This document shows, piece by piece, positions 1 through 6,447 of a stretch of 11,129 bases of DNA. The notes beneath the pieces were generated by a model. The model saw only the letters and a list, made by a program, of their open reading frames with translations. It was not told the DNA's origin and made no database searches. The stretch's first letter is position 1, and each line of letters begins with the position of its first letter. The position numbers and the translations under genes were made by a program. The stretch comes from an uncultured Taibaiella sp. Lineage in GTDB: Bacteria; Bacteroidota; Bacteroidia; Chitinophagales; Chitinophagaceae. The stretch spans positions 1-11,129 of the forward strand of contig CAMPJV010000060.1 in NCBI GenBank assembly GCA_946886975.1, read 5' to 3'.

Positions 1-70
1 TTTCTGGAACCCGGGTCTTTATTTCCTCAGAACCGAGGAGGGCAGGAAAATTAAACTAATGAAGCAATAG
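1..70 (+). CDS. 3' end of a T9SS cargo protein (partial, off-window)
   Basis: Reading from base 2, the last 22 codons before the TAG at 68-70 end in NPGLYFLRT...KIKLMKQ. This is the final strand pair of a type A T9SS C-terminal sorting domain: the P-x-G-x-Y-x-L turn, about a dozen residues, then a basic chain end. Such domains direct proteins with a signal peptide across the outer membrane through the type IX machinery and are then removed. Nothing can be said about the passenger part, which lies to the left of the window. The gene converges on the lipoprotein gene at 185-871, with a hairpin between them. The other two frames of this stretch give no comparable motif. The assignment rests on only 22 residues, but the pattern is specific. 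Confidence 0.75.
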   Translation, partial: FWNPGLYFLRTEEGRKIKLMKQ

Positions 71-147
71 CATATCCATGCAATCAGGCTCAGTGTTCAG
101 GGCTTCCGCATGACCCTCCCGTTTCCAGGACGTTGAGATCAAGTGAT

Positions 148-180
148 ATAGAAAGCCGCTCATGACGAACGGCTTTCTAT
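148..180. terminator. Hairpin terminator between convergent genes
   Basis: A perfect 11-bp inverted repeat pairs ATAGAAAGCCG (148-158) with CGGCTTTCTAT (170-180) around an 11-base loop. It lies between the T9SS gene ending at 70 and the lipoprotein stop codon at 185-187, so it can serve both strands. No long T-tract follows. The TTTCTAT arm end is shared with other hairpins in this window. Confidence 0.7.
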
Positions 181-184
181 GCTA

Positions 185-871
185 TCAGAATTTACCCGGA
201 TACTGTTTTGCTATGCCCTGCGAGAGATCGTCCGCCAGGTGCATCATATGATTGTAAGCAGTTTCGTAGTCAACTATTGCTTTGGCATAGTCCTTCTGGA
301 GGAGATCCACGGCATAGGATGTCGTCTGTGTGATATGCCCCTTCATTTCCTCACGCATATGCACCTGTTCCCAGCTTTGCGGGTTAGCCGCTGACAGGAA
401 GTCTGCAATGTCCTCTGCGTTGGCATTCCAGGCGGCAAGCGCTGCCTCCAGCGCAGGCTGATTGTTGTCTTTTGCAGCCTGTAAAACCGCAGGAGCCTGG
501 GTGATATGGGTGGTAAGGAGAGCGCTCAGCGTGTCCCCTGCTGCCTGCCCGTAATAAGGAACAATAGCCGCTCCTATGTCCTTTTGGTTCTGCAGCAGTC
601 GGTTTAGATGGGCGTCCAAAGCGGCCGGGTTATTGAAAAATGCGTCTACAGTTGCATAGGTCCACTGCATATGGTCGCCCCAGTGCTTACGCATCGTAGT
701 ATTTAGCGTCTTATACCCGTCACTGTTCAGCGTTGGGATAGTGGTGGCCGTCTCATCCTTGCTGCAACCCGGTGCAATAAGCAGCGTAAGCCCTGTGATA
801 GCCAAAGCTACAGCAGCTCTCTTTGTGGGTAATAACCGCAAAATCGTGTGGAGTTTTTTCATTTTGATCAT
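185..871 (-). CDS. Putative helical lipoprotein of unknown function
   Basis: The 228-residue product starts MIKMKKLH. A basic region (K5 to R18), a hydrophobic stretch (about 20-33) and the lipobox IAPGC follow, with the acylated cysteine at C36, so it is probably anchored in a membrane as a lipoprotein. The rest is predicted to be almost entirely helical. Motifs such as W-G-D-H-x-x-W-T (64-71), RLLQNQKDIG (91-100), YYG (106-108) and a C-terminal IAKQYPGKF recall a family of small bacterial proteins of unknown function, sometimes mislabelled as enzymes. The second half (about 175-225) looks like a diverged copy of the first (about 60-108), which suggests a duplicated helical hairpin. The start could also be the Met at residue 4. 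A loose promoter-like TACGGTTTG lies upstream on the minus strand (940-948), one base longer than the consensus. Confidence 0.8.
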   Translation of the reverse strand: MIKMKKLHTILRLLPTKRAAVALAITGLTLLIAPGCSKDETATTIPTLNSDGYKTLNTTMRKHWGDHMQWTYATVDAFFNNPAALDAHLNRLLQNQKDIGAAIVPYYGQAAGDTLSALLTTHITQAPAVLQAAKDNNQPALEAALAAWNANAEDIADFLSAANPQSWEQVHMREEMKGHITQTTSYAVDLLQKDYAKAIVDYETAYNHMMHLADDLSQGIAKQYPGKF

Positions 872-926
872 TTTAAGTGTTAAGAAGTATTTGATAGCAC
901 ACGCAATGGAATGTTACAGACGTGCG

Positions 927-1229
927 TATCCTTTTGCCGCAAACCGTAGATAAGTGCGCCAGGAATTAGCGGAATATTCCGCAAGGCAAAGGTGACTCGC
1001 TAATTATGCAGGCCACTGCTGCTTCGGGCTCAAAAATTGAATCACTGGGCATGAATTTGGGGCAACAGATATCTGCCCTGGGCAGCCGCCACCACTTGCG
1101 AAAAGTTACCCTTCCGGGTTTGACCGCAGCGAACATAGAATAGATATGAGTGACTGCCCCAGCGGAATTTACCTTATCACTTACACTGACGATAGCAACA
1201 AGCAAACGTTAAGAGTAACTAAACGATGA
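927..1229 (+). pseudogene. Decayed T9SS C-terminal sorting domain
   Basis: The end of this stretch, up to the TGA at 1227-1229, reads RIDMSDCPSGIYLITYTDD and then finishes ...KQTLRVTKR. This is a clear T9SS type A sorting-domain terminus (IDMSDLPSGIYL-like turn, basic end). No intact gene leads into it. The frame is open only from 1041, and in-frame stops lie at 951, 993 and 1038. Further up in the same frame is YPFAANR (927-947), which looks like a damaged YPNPAANR, followed after the 951 stop by VRQELAEYSA. In the neighbouring frame at 1033-1080, KIESLGMNLGQQISAL weakly resembles the middle 'I.V.DMNGRQI' strand, which would imply a frameshift. The part from about 1125 is solid. The extension to 927 is inference. 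A terminator-like hairpin follows at 1261-1290. Confidence 0.6.
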
Positions 1230-1260
1230 GGGATCCGTCCTTCTGGTGCGTAAATTTAAC

Positions 1261-1290
1261 AAAGGTCTGAGCACTCCGCGCAGACCCTTT
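1261..1290 (+). terminator. Terminator-like hairpin after the T9SS remnant
   Basis: AAAGGTCTG (1261-1269) pairs with CAGACCCTTT (1281-1290) with one bulged C, around an 11-base loop. It sits 31 bases after the stop codon of the decayed sorting domain and ends in a short T-run. It is probably the original terminator of the lost gene. It also insulates the downstream promoter. Confidence 0.45.
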
Positions 1291-1381
1291 CGTTAACATT
1301 TAGCAATGCATACACAGCCCACTATGCATTGATTACCATTTCTTTACAGTTCCATTATAATTATCTTGACAGTATCCGGCG

Positions 1382-1389
1382 TACCTTTG
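1382..1389 (+). promoter_or_regulatory. Bacteroidota -7 box, TACCTTTG
   Basis: TACCTTTG is an exact match to the Bacteroidota -7 consensus TAnnTTTG. It lies 21 bases before the ATG at 1411, giving a short leader of roughly 15 bases. A TTG (1366-1368) precedes it by 13 bases, closer than the usual -33 spacing. The box shows that the upstream in-frame TTG at 1366 is promoter sequence and not the translation start. Confidence 0.6.
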
Positions 1390-1410
1390 CACTCTACTTA
1401 CCGATACACT

Positions 1411-2364
1411 ATGATGATAAAAAACGTGAAGACAATTTATGCTGTAGCAATGGGAATGATCATCGGAGCCTCATCCATTACGGCTTTTTCTTTCAGGGGA
1501 GTTGAGAACCCCGAACCTAAGATAATTGTTAAAGAAATGCCTTTTGAAGTAAATAATCATGGGCAGATTAGCTACAAATGTCATTCGCCTGAACTACCGA
1601 AAGCGTTAAGCTTTGCAGGAGAAAAAGTGCCAATGGAGCGGTCTGATGTGAAGGAGGGTCTCGATCGTGAGCTGATGTATAACTACTACAATCAAACCAG
1701 CACCGAATTCGTCCTTAAAATGTCTAACCGCTGGTTCCCGGTAATAGAGCCGATTCTGGCAGCTAATGGCGTACCCGATGACTTCAAATATCTATGTGTA
1801 GCGGAAAGCGCTCTCAAAAACCAGACGTCGCCTGTGGGGGCGGTTGGATTCTGGCAATTTATGCCCCGAACAGCACCTGAATATGGACTGGAAATAAGAG
1901 GGGAAGTGGATGAGCGCTATAGTGTGGTGAAGAGCACTGAAGCCGCGGCAAAATACCTGAAGGAAGCTTATGAGCGCCTTGGCTCCTGGACCGCAGCTGC
2001 CGCCTCTTACAACATGGGACAAGGTGGATTCAACAAACAAAGAACCGCACAGAAAACCACCGATTACTACAGCCTGCTGCTGCCTGAGGAAACTATGAGG
2101 TATGTGCATCGCATCCTTGCATTCAAACTGCTTGTTGGTGAGCCCGACCGCTACGGCTTCCATGTTGAAGAGGAAGACCGCTACGAGCCGCTCAAGACGC
2201 GCCTGGTGAAGGTAAAATCAACCATCACCAACCTCGCAGATTTCGCAGTGAGGAACGGCACAAATCTTAAGACACTCAAGAACCTGAACCCCTGGTTGAG
2301 GGACGACAAGCTGACCGTAAAGAACGGGAAAAGCTACACCCTGGCCCTGCCCACCAACGCATAA
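1411..2364 (+). CDS. LysM-containing lytic transglycosylase (MltD-like)
   Basis: This is a predicted periplasmic peptidoglycan lytic transglycosylase, which cleaves the MurNAc-GlcNAc bond to form 1,6-anhydro-MurNAc ends. From the ATG at 1411 the product has 317 residues. An N-terminal hydrophobic segment (about 8-28) acts as a signal or anchor. The SLT domain (about 108-210) carries the family motifs AESAL with the catalytic Glu at about 132, GAVGFWQFMPRTA, and AAASYNMGQGGFNK. A C-terminal LysM-like segment (about 268-315, with TNLADFAVRNGTNLKTLKNLNPWL) would bind glycan. It has one LysM, whereas MltD proteins often have two or more. The ATG at 1411 (or 1414) is preferred because a TTG start at 1366 would overlap the -7 box. 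The gene is monocistronic, ends at a strong hairpin and converges on the HutD-family gene. Confidence 0.9.
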   Translation: MMIKNVKTIYAVAMGMIIGASSITAFSFRGVENPEPKIIVKEMPFEVNNHGQISYKCHSPELPKALSFAGEKVPMERSDVKEGLDRELMYNYYNQTSTEFVLKMSNRWFPVIEPILAANGVPDDFKYLCVAESALKNQTSPVGAVGFWQFMPRTAPEYGLEIRGEVDERYSVVKSTEAAAKYLKEAYERLGSWTAAAASYNMGQGGFNKQRTAQKTTDYYSLLLPEETMRYVHRILAFKLLVGEPDRYGFHVEEEDRYEPLKTRLVKVKSTITNLADFAVRNGTNLKTLKNLNPWLRDDKLTVKNGKSYTLALPTNA

Positions 2365-2386
2365 AAAACAATTTCATCAAATATAG

Positions 2387-2413
2387 CCGCCTCCGGAGTC
2401 CGGGGGCGGTTTT
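2387..2413. terminator. Strong GC-rich hairpin terminator, shared
   Basis: CCGCCTCCGG (2387-2396) and CCGGGGGCGG (2400-2409) form a 10-bp stem with one wobble pair and a 3-base loop, followed on the plus strand by TTTT. It lies 22 bases after the transglycosylase stop. On the minus strand it comes after the HutD-family stop and is followed by CTATATTTG, so it may serve both convergent genes. Confidence 0.8.
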
Positions 2414-2478
2414 GCGTGTATCATGGACGACGGGCGCGCAGTGAATGGGCTGAGCCTGCGGCAAATCAGGAACGTATT

Positions 2479-3057
2479 CTAATCTGCTATGCTTTTAGGC
2501 GGCAACACCTCGATAACGACGAGATCACAGGAGACTTGTGCCTGGACCGTAAGATCAGATCCCCTGGTAATGCGCAGCAGATCTCCGGCTTGTGCTGTAT
2601 TGCCATTGCTCAAAGCTGCCCCTCCGAAAGCGAAGTAAATGAAATAATATTCAGATGTTGCGTTAAAGGATGCAGTGCGATCGGCGGCAATGCGGTGATG
2701 TGTTAGGGAACCCGTGGCGCCGTCCTTCAACATTAGATTGAAGTCAGTCACTTTTCCTTTACTGCGGGTGTTCCATTCACCGGAAAACACATCCTGGTCA
2801 AATGGCTCAAGTTGTCTTGTATACCGTCCTTCATGGATCAGTTCTACCCTTCCCTGCAGGATCATAAGGTGGCGGGTAATGCCTTCGAAGAAAGTAAAGG
2901 CTGATTCTTCTGCATCTACCGTTGCGGTGCTGATCCGGAAGAGAAACTTGCGTTCCGCGAAGCTTCCCTCGGATGGATGAATGAATAGCTCAGTGCTGGT
3001 TCCGCTCGCCCATCTGATCGTGTTTCTGCCCTCAGGGGTAAAATGCTGTACGCTCAT
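2479..3057 (-). CDS. HutD-family cupin-like protein
   Basis: The product is about 192 residues starting MSVQHFTPEG, the usual beginning of the HutD/Ves family (bicupin fold, roughly 180-200 residues). Family marks in order are RWASGTSTELFIHP (where proteobacterial members have W-K-N-G-G-G-T-T-E), FLFRISTATVDAEESAFTFFEGITR, LMILQG, FDQDVFSGEW and KVTDFNLMLKDG. HutD is linked to histidine utilisation in Pseudomonas, perhaps as a regulator or ligand-binding governor, but its biochemical role is not settled. No histidine-degradation genes lie in this window, so the role here is open. An in-frame ATG at 3123 would add 22 residues with no family resemblance, so I prefer 3057. A promoter-like TAGCATTTG on the minus strand (3165-3173) lies upstream of both starts and does not decide between them. 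Confidence 0.85.
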   Translation of the reverse strand: MSVQHFTPEGRNTIRWASGTSTELFIHPSEGSFAERKFLFRISTATVDAEESAFTFFEGITRHLMILQGRVELIHEGRYTRQLEPFDQDVFSGEWNTRSKGKVTDFNLMLKDGATGSLTHHRIAADRTASFNATSEYYFIYFAFGGAALSNGNTAQAGDLLRITRGSDLTVQAQVSCDLVVIEVLPPKSIAD

Positions 3058-3306
3058 ACAGTTGGAAATTCCAGCTAATATACCATACGATCGTCTAAGC
3101 TGATAAATTACCCGTTCAGCCATAGATTGCGCTCTGTGGATCTAAACAGCCATGAAGGCGGGACCAAATGCTAAGGCGTGAGATTTCAAATGATAACCCT
3201 GTACCGCCGTTCAATTGCGTGATGAGGCGCAACTTTAGCTATGATGGAAAATCTTACTAACATTGCAGACGTTACCAGCGTCTTTACATGAATTAAACAC
3301 TAAGGA

Positions 3307-4023
3307 ATGAAGAAAATATTACTATCCATAGTAGCTATTTACACCTGGTCGTTTAATCTGCATGCGCAATCATACTCCACGCAGTGGGGAGATTCGTCGA
3401 CAGGCTGGCACCAGTCGTCTGGCGGGGAGTTCAACGTACATAACAATATCCTGAATAACCTTCCTGATCCAATATGGATAAAATGGCGAATAGTCGACCA
3501 TGACATTACCCCGGGCTGGCTATTTAAGGGAGTATGCGACAACAGGCTCTGCTATGGAGAGGACGCTCCCGGACTGCTGGATGGAACAGCAAGCCAGGTT
3601 TCGTTTCCGTACTTATTCAATCAACCGGGCGATCTCCATGCGATATTCAATGGGGATGCTGCTCCTAATAACTCCGCCGCGTGGATACAGATTCTTGCGG
3701 AGGACACTACAAACAACGATGTTAAAACACTGACATTTATCGGAAGAAAGGGGCCGCTTGGTATTCAGCATGTGTCGGCGGTAATCGGGATAAACCTTTA
3801 CCCTAACCCCGCTGGTAGTCAGGCATTCCTATTCTGCGATGCTCAAATAGACTTAAGAAATGTTCAAATCATAGACTTTGCAGGTAGGGTGATAAGCACT
3901 CATAATGCAACAGGAAGCGTTACAAAACTGTCCCTTGAGGAGCTGTCCCCGGGGATGTACTGCGTAAGACTTAATGGCAAAGACGGTAAAACTTTCACCA
4001 CCCTACTCTTAAGCCATTTTTGA
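3307..4023 (+). CDS. Small secreted T9SS cargo protein with CDNRLCY motif
   Basis: The 238-residue product has a signal peptide (MKKILLSIVAIYTWSFNLHA, cleaved near residue 20) and a type A T9SS sorting domain from about 162, with INLYPNPAG, then FAGRVIST, then LSPGMYCVRL. It is therefore predicted to be exported to the surface or medium. The passenger of about 140 residues is probably all-beta. It contains IKWRIVDHDITPGW and a close cysteine pair in CDNRLCYG (C77, C82). Similar 'W.V.D...P..W...G.CDN..CY' passengers occur in other Bacteroidota secreted proteins, as far as I recall, with no known function. The two cysteines could form a disulfide or bind a metal. The gene is convergent with the Omp28-like gene, with only 7 bp between the stop codons and no hairpin. 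A weak -7-like TAACATTG lies at 3258-3265. Confidence 0.8.
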   Translation: MKKILLSIVAIYTWSFNLHAQSYSTQWGDSSTGWHQSSGGEFNVHNNILNNLPDPIWIKWRIVDHDITPGWLFKGVCDNRLCYGEDAPGLLDGTASQVSFPYLFNQPGDLHAIFNGDAAPNNSAAWIQILAEDTTNNDVKTLTFIGRKGPLGIQHVSAVIGINLYPNPAGSQAFLFCDAQIDLRNVQIIDFAGRVISTHNATGSVTKLSLEELSPGMYCVRLNGKDGKTFTTLLLSHF

Positions 4024-4030
4024 TAAAAGG

Positions 4031-5431
4031 TTAGTCCAACACGACAAGGCGTCCGACCATCCTTTCTTTCCCGTCTGTGACATCTAGCAGGTAAGTGCCG
4101 GCAGGGACATCAGCAAGAGATATGTTCACTGAGGTACCCCTGTCATACCATTCACGAAGTATCCGTCCCGAAGCATCAAGCAGGCGAAGGCGAAGCGCTG
4201 CGGCACGGTCCCAGCCAAATGTAACATGATCTGATGCAGGATTGGGATAAAGGTTTAATATTGCTGCCTCACCTGTCGAAGATACCCCCGTAGCGACAAC
4301 CAGATCCGACATAGATCCACCTACAGAGTTTAAAATTCGTCGTTTAAAGGTGTCCTGCCCATTGAATTCCTGTACGAACCCTACAATCCTAAGGCGATGG
4401 AGTTTGTAGGCAGCAGGTATATTATACTCATACGTATGCTGGTGGGTACTACCGGGAAGAAGAGGTGTGGGAAGTGAGTTTGCCGTTCCCCATGAACCGC
4501 CGCCGGCTGTTCGTACCACCCTGTGATGCATATACGTACCTCCCGGAGCTCCACTCTGCCAGCTTTGTATGCTGTCCTCTGTGACAAATAGGTTAAAGCG
4601 ATGGTCACCTACGAGGGTGTCGAAAATACTTGCTTGGAGTCGAACGGTCAGCTTTCGGGTCGCTGAATCAAAAAGAACCTGGTCGAAGGCAACAGATAGC
4701 GGCTCAAGAAAACGGACGCGATTGCCTGTATCGGGTATATACGTGGTAGTTCCTGTCTGGGAATTCAGGCCAATAGCCTGGGTTGAAGCATAAGGCCAGC
4801 GAAACCTGTCGTACATGTATGAAGGGTGGCCCGGCAGAAAGGCAATCCAATTGTCAACAGTGTCTCCGGAAGCATTGTAAAGCGGTTCGCCGGGGACAAT
4901 ATAGTTCCTGGCGACATTCACATAGGGCTTAGGCAGGATTTGACCGTTGACCGCAGTATCGCCCGGATAGCATGGCGTGCATGCCTGGAATTTCATCACT
5001 TCGAACAGCACATTCTTTGGAGGCAGGCTGTTATGCACACGAATGATCTTAGTGAGGGTGTCGTTCACTATGTCCGGATCGCTGATGGTGGATGATTTAA
5101 TAAATATTTTGAGGACATATTGGCCCGGGGCATTGACAGTTATTGTTGGCGTCACAGCCATATTCACTGGAAATCGCTTGCCTTGCGGCGTAAACACAGG
5201 GGTTGTGGCATTGTGTACTTCCCAGGGCGACCCGTTGAAGCTCCACCCTGCCTGAAGAGCATTGAGGTTGCTGAAGCCGCCTGATACGACTATTCCACCT
5301 ATCCAGAAACTATGTGTGCCAGGAGTAAGATAATCAACAGGGCCGGCATCAACAGAAAGATCGACTGTCTGTGCTCTTAAAAGGCTGAACGAACAGAAAA
5401 ACAGCGCAAGCAGTAGTAATCGTGTAATCAT
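4031..5431 (-). CDS. Omp28-like T9SS cargo protein with CTPC motif
   Basis: The 466-residue product starts with a signal peptide (MITRLLLLALFFCSFSLLRA, cleavage before Q21). An N-terminal beta region (about 22-135) resembles an Ig-like or adhesion module. The central part (about 138-370) resembles the Omp28-related family. It opens with VLFEVMKFQACTPCYPGD, a thioredoxin-like CxxC (C151, C154), and continues with LFVTEDSIQSWQ, YMHHRVVRTAGGGSWG and LRIVGFVQE. A type A T9SS sorting domain fills about 391-466 (LNLYPNPAS, DASGRIL, VPAGTYLLDVTDG). Omp28 relatives are surface-exposed Bacteroidota proteins. Whether the CxxC is redox-active is unknown. The chain end is GRLVVLD, less basic than usual. 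A perfect TAAATTTG -7 box lies about 60 bases upstream. The gene appears monocistronic. Confidence 0.85.
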   Translation of the reverse strand: MITRLLLLALFFCSFSLLRAQTVDLSVDAGPVDYLTPGTHSFWIGGIVVSGGFSNLNALQAGWSFNGSPWEVHNATTPVFTPQGKRFPVNMAVTPTITVNAPGQYVLKIFIKSSTISDPDIVNDTLTKIIRVHNSLPPKNVLFEVMKFQACTPCYPGDTAVNGQILPKPYVNVARNYIVPGEPLYNASGDTVDNWIAFLPGHPSYMYDRFRWPYASTQAIGLNSQTGTTTYIPDTGNRVRFLEPLSVAFDQVLFDSATRKLTVRLQASIFDTLVGDHRFNLFVTEDSIQSWQSGAPGGTYMHHRVVRTAGGGSWGTANSLPTPLLPGSTHQHTYEYNIPAAYKLHRLRIVGFVQEFNGQDTFKRRILNSVGGSMSDLVVATGVSSTGEAAILNLYPNPASDHVTFGWDRAAALRLRLLDASGRILREWYDRGTSVNISLADVPAGTYLLDVTDGKERMVGRLVVLD

Positions 5432-5811
5432 ATATCAGATTTGTTCTTTAGACGTCAAACACTTCAAAAACGTTAGTTGTCTGTTCGGCAAATTTACCAA
5501 TCCTTCAGCCAATCGAATTACAGATATGGGCAATTATCTGACTATTTCAGCAGCCTACAGGCCTTTCACTCTAAATCATGCTGTTAATCACCATCAATGA
5601 TGACATTTTGTCTTTACCCTTCCGGGCCAAATTCTGACGCGGAACAGGAGTATTTTACTTCCAAAGGATAAAGCGTGGTTGCAATCGAGCTGAGGGGCAG
5701 GTCAATTATGAAAAATCATTCACAAAGTTCTGAGAAAGTAATATTTTCCCGGCCTTGAAACTGCGGTAATCAGATATTATTTCGTAAATTACTACGAGGA
5801 AAAGCGGAACT
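5432..5811. other. 380-bp intergenic region between divergent genes
   Basis: No convincing coding frame was found. The region holds the minus-strand promoter box at 5489-5496. It also holds a short inverted repeat CAGATA-N8-TATCTG (5521-5540), which could be an operator but is too short to be persuasive. An AT-rich stretch before the 4HB gene (about 5740-5795) presumably carries that gene's promoter, but no exact TAnnTTTG box is visible there. A GAGGA about 20 bases before the ATG at 5812 is too distant to be a good ribosome site. Confidence 0.5.
5489..5496 (-). promoter_or_regulatory. Bacteroidota -7 box, TAAATTTG (minus strand)
   Basis: On the minus strand this reads TAAATTTG, an exact match to TAnnTTTG, 57 bases before the start codon of the Omp28-like gene. 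A TTG again sits 13 bases upstream of the box, the same spacing as at the 1382 promoter. Confidence 0.55.
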
Positions 5812-6426
5812 ATGAAGAAGGCAATTCAGCTCAGAAACAGAGCAAAAGCAGCTATTGCACTACTCGTAATAATGTGCGTGTTGCTTCTTAATAATCTTGC
5901 AGGAAGGCAGAACTACTCCACTCTTGACCAGTCAATTTCGTCTATCTACCAGGACAGGCTGATGCCTGCAACTTATATATATGAGATAAGTGACCACCTG
6001 TATCAGAAGAAGCTGTTACTTCAGGAGGAGACGGAGCAGGAGTCGATGGCGGCTGCCGTAGCGTCCCACGACAAGGCCGTGGCAACCCTGATAAATAATT
6101 ATGAGCAGACCTTTTTAACGAGGGAAGAGCGACAACATTGGAGTAAGTTTAAGCAACAATTATCAGCATACAATTCTCTTGAATACGGCAGCAGCTTAAC
6201 GTCAGATCAACGCTTTAGTGCCGTAATGCACAGCCTGCACTCTCTGAGCCAATTGCAGGTGGGCGAAGGAACCCAGCTGCAAAGGAACGCTAAGGCTGTA
6301 ATTTCCGGATCAAATATCATGTCGATATTTGAGTTGACTATATTAGTTATTCTTGGATTTGCAGCTATAATCCTGATCAGCAAACCTGAGAAGCTCGCGC
6401 CTGCCAAGAGTTACTCACTCAACTAA
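5812..6426 (+). CDS. Stand-alone 4HB_MCP-type sensor-like membrane protein
   Basis: The 204-residue product has a short basic N-terminus (MKKAIQLRNRAK), a first membrane helix (about 12-29), a helical periplasmic region (about 30-170) and a second membrane helix (about 172-190), then a 14-residue tail. The periplasmic part matches the four-helix-bundle ligand-binding domain of methyl-accepting chemotaxis proteins (4HB_MCP): IYQDRLMPATYIYEISDHLY at 45-64, KKLLLQEE, and QVGEGTQLQRNAK before the last helix. Known 4HB receptors continue into HAMP and a cytoplasmic signalling domain. Here nothing follows the second helix, and the stop is in a normal position, so this is a sensor-only form. It may work through a partner protein or only have a structural role. 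The gene is followed 21 bases later by the DUF523 gene on the same strand, probably in one operon. The ligand is unknown. Confidence 0.8.
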   Translation: MKKAIQLRNRAKAAIALLVIMCVLLLNNLAGRQNYSTLDQSISSIYQDRLMPATYIYEISDHLYQKKLLLQEETEQESMAAAVASHDKAVATLINNYEQTFLTREERQHWSKFKQQLSAYNSLEYGSSLTSDQRFSAVMHSLHSLSQLQVGEGTQLQRNAKAVISGSNIMSIFELTILVILGFAAIILISKPEKLAPAKSYSLN

Positions 6427-6447
6427 TGAAGCCATCTTGCATGGATA

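Noticed and set aside
966..1205. 79-codon minus-strand open frame over the T9SS remnant
   Set aside because: The plus strand carries the sorting-domain signature ending at 1229. The minus-strand product matches nothing I know.
1366..1410. TTG start codon giving a 15-residue longer transglycosylase
   Set aside because: The extension overlaps the exact TACCTTTG promoter box at 1382-1389, and the hydrophobic signal segment follows directly after the ATG at 1411.
2416..2706. 96-codon plus-strand open frame over the 3' half of the HutD-family gene
   Set aside because: The minus-strand frame shows the HutD motifs in order. The plus-strand product has no domain or start signal.
5521..5540. Inverted repeat CAGATA-N8-TATCTG as an operator
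   Set aside because: A six-base arm occurs often by chance, and it overlaps no recognisable promoter element. It is kept only as a note on the intergenic region.
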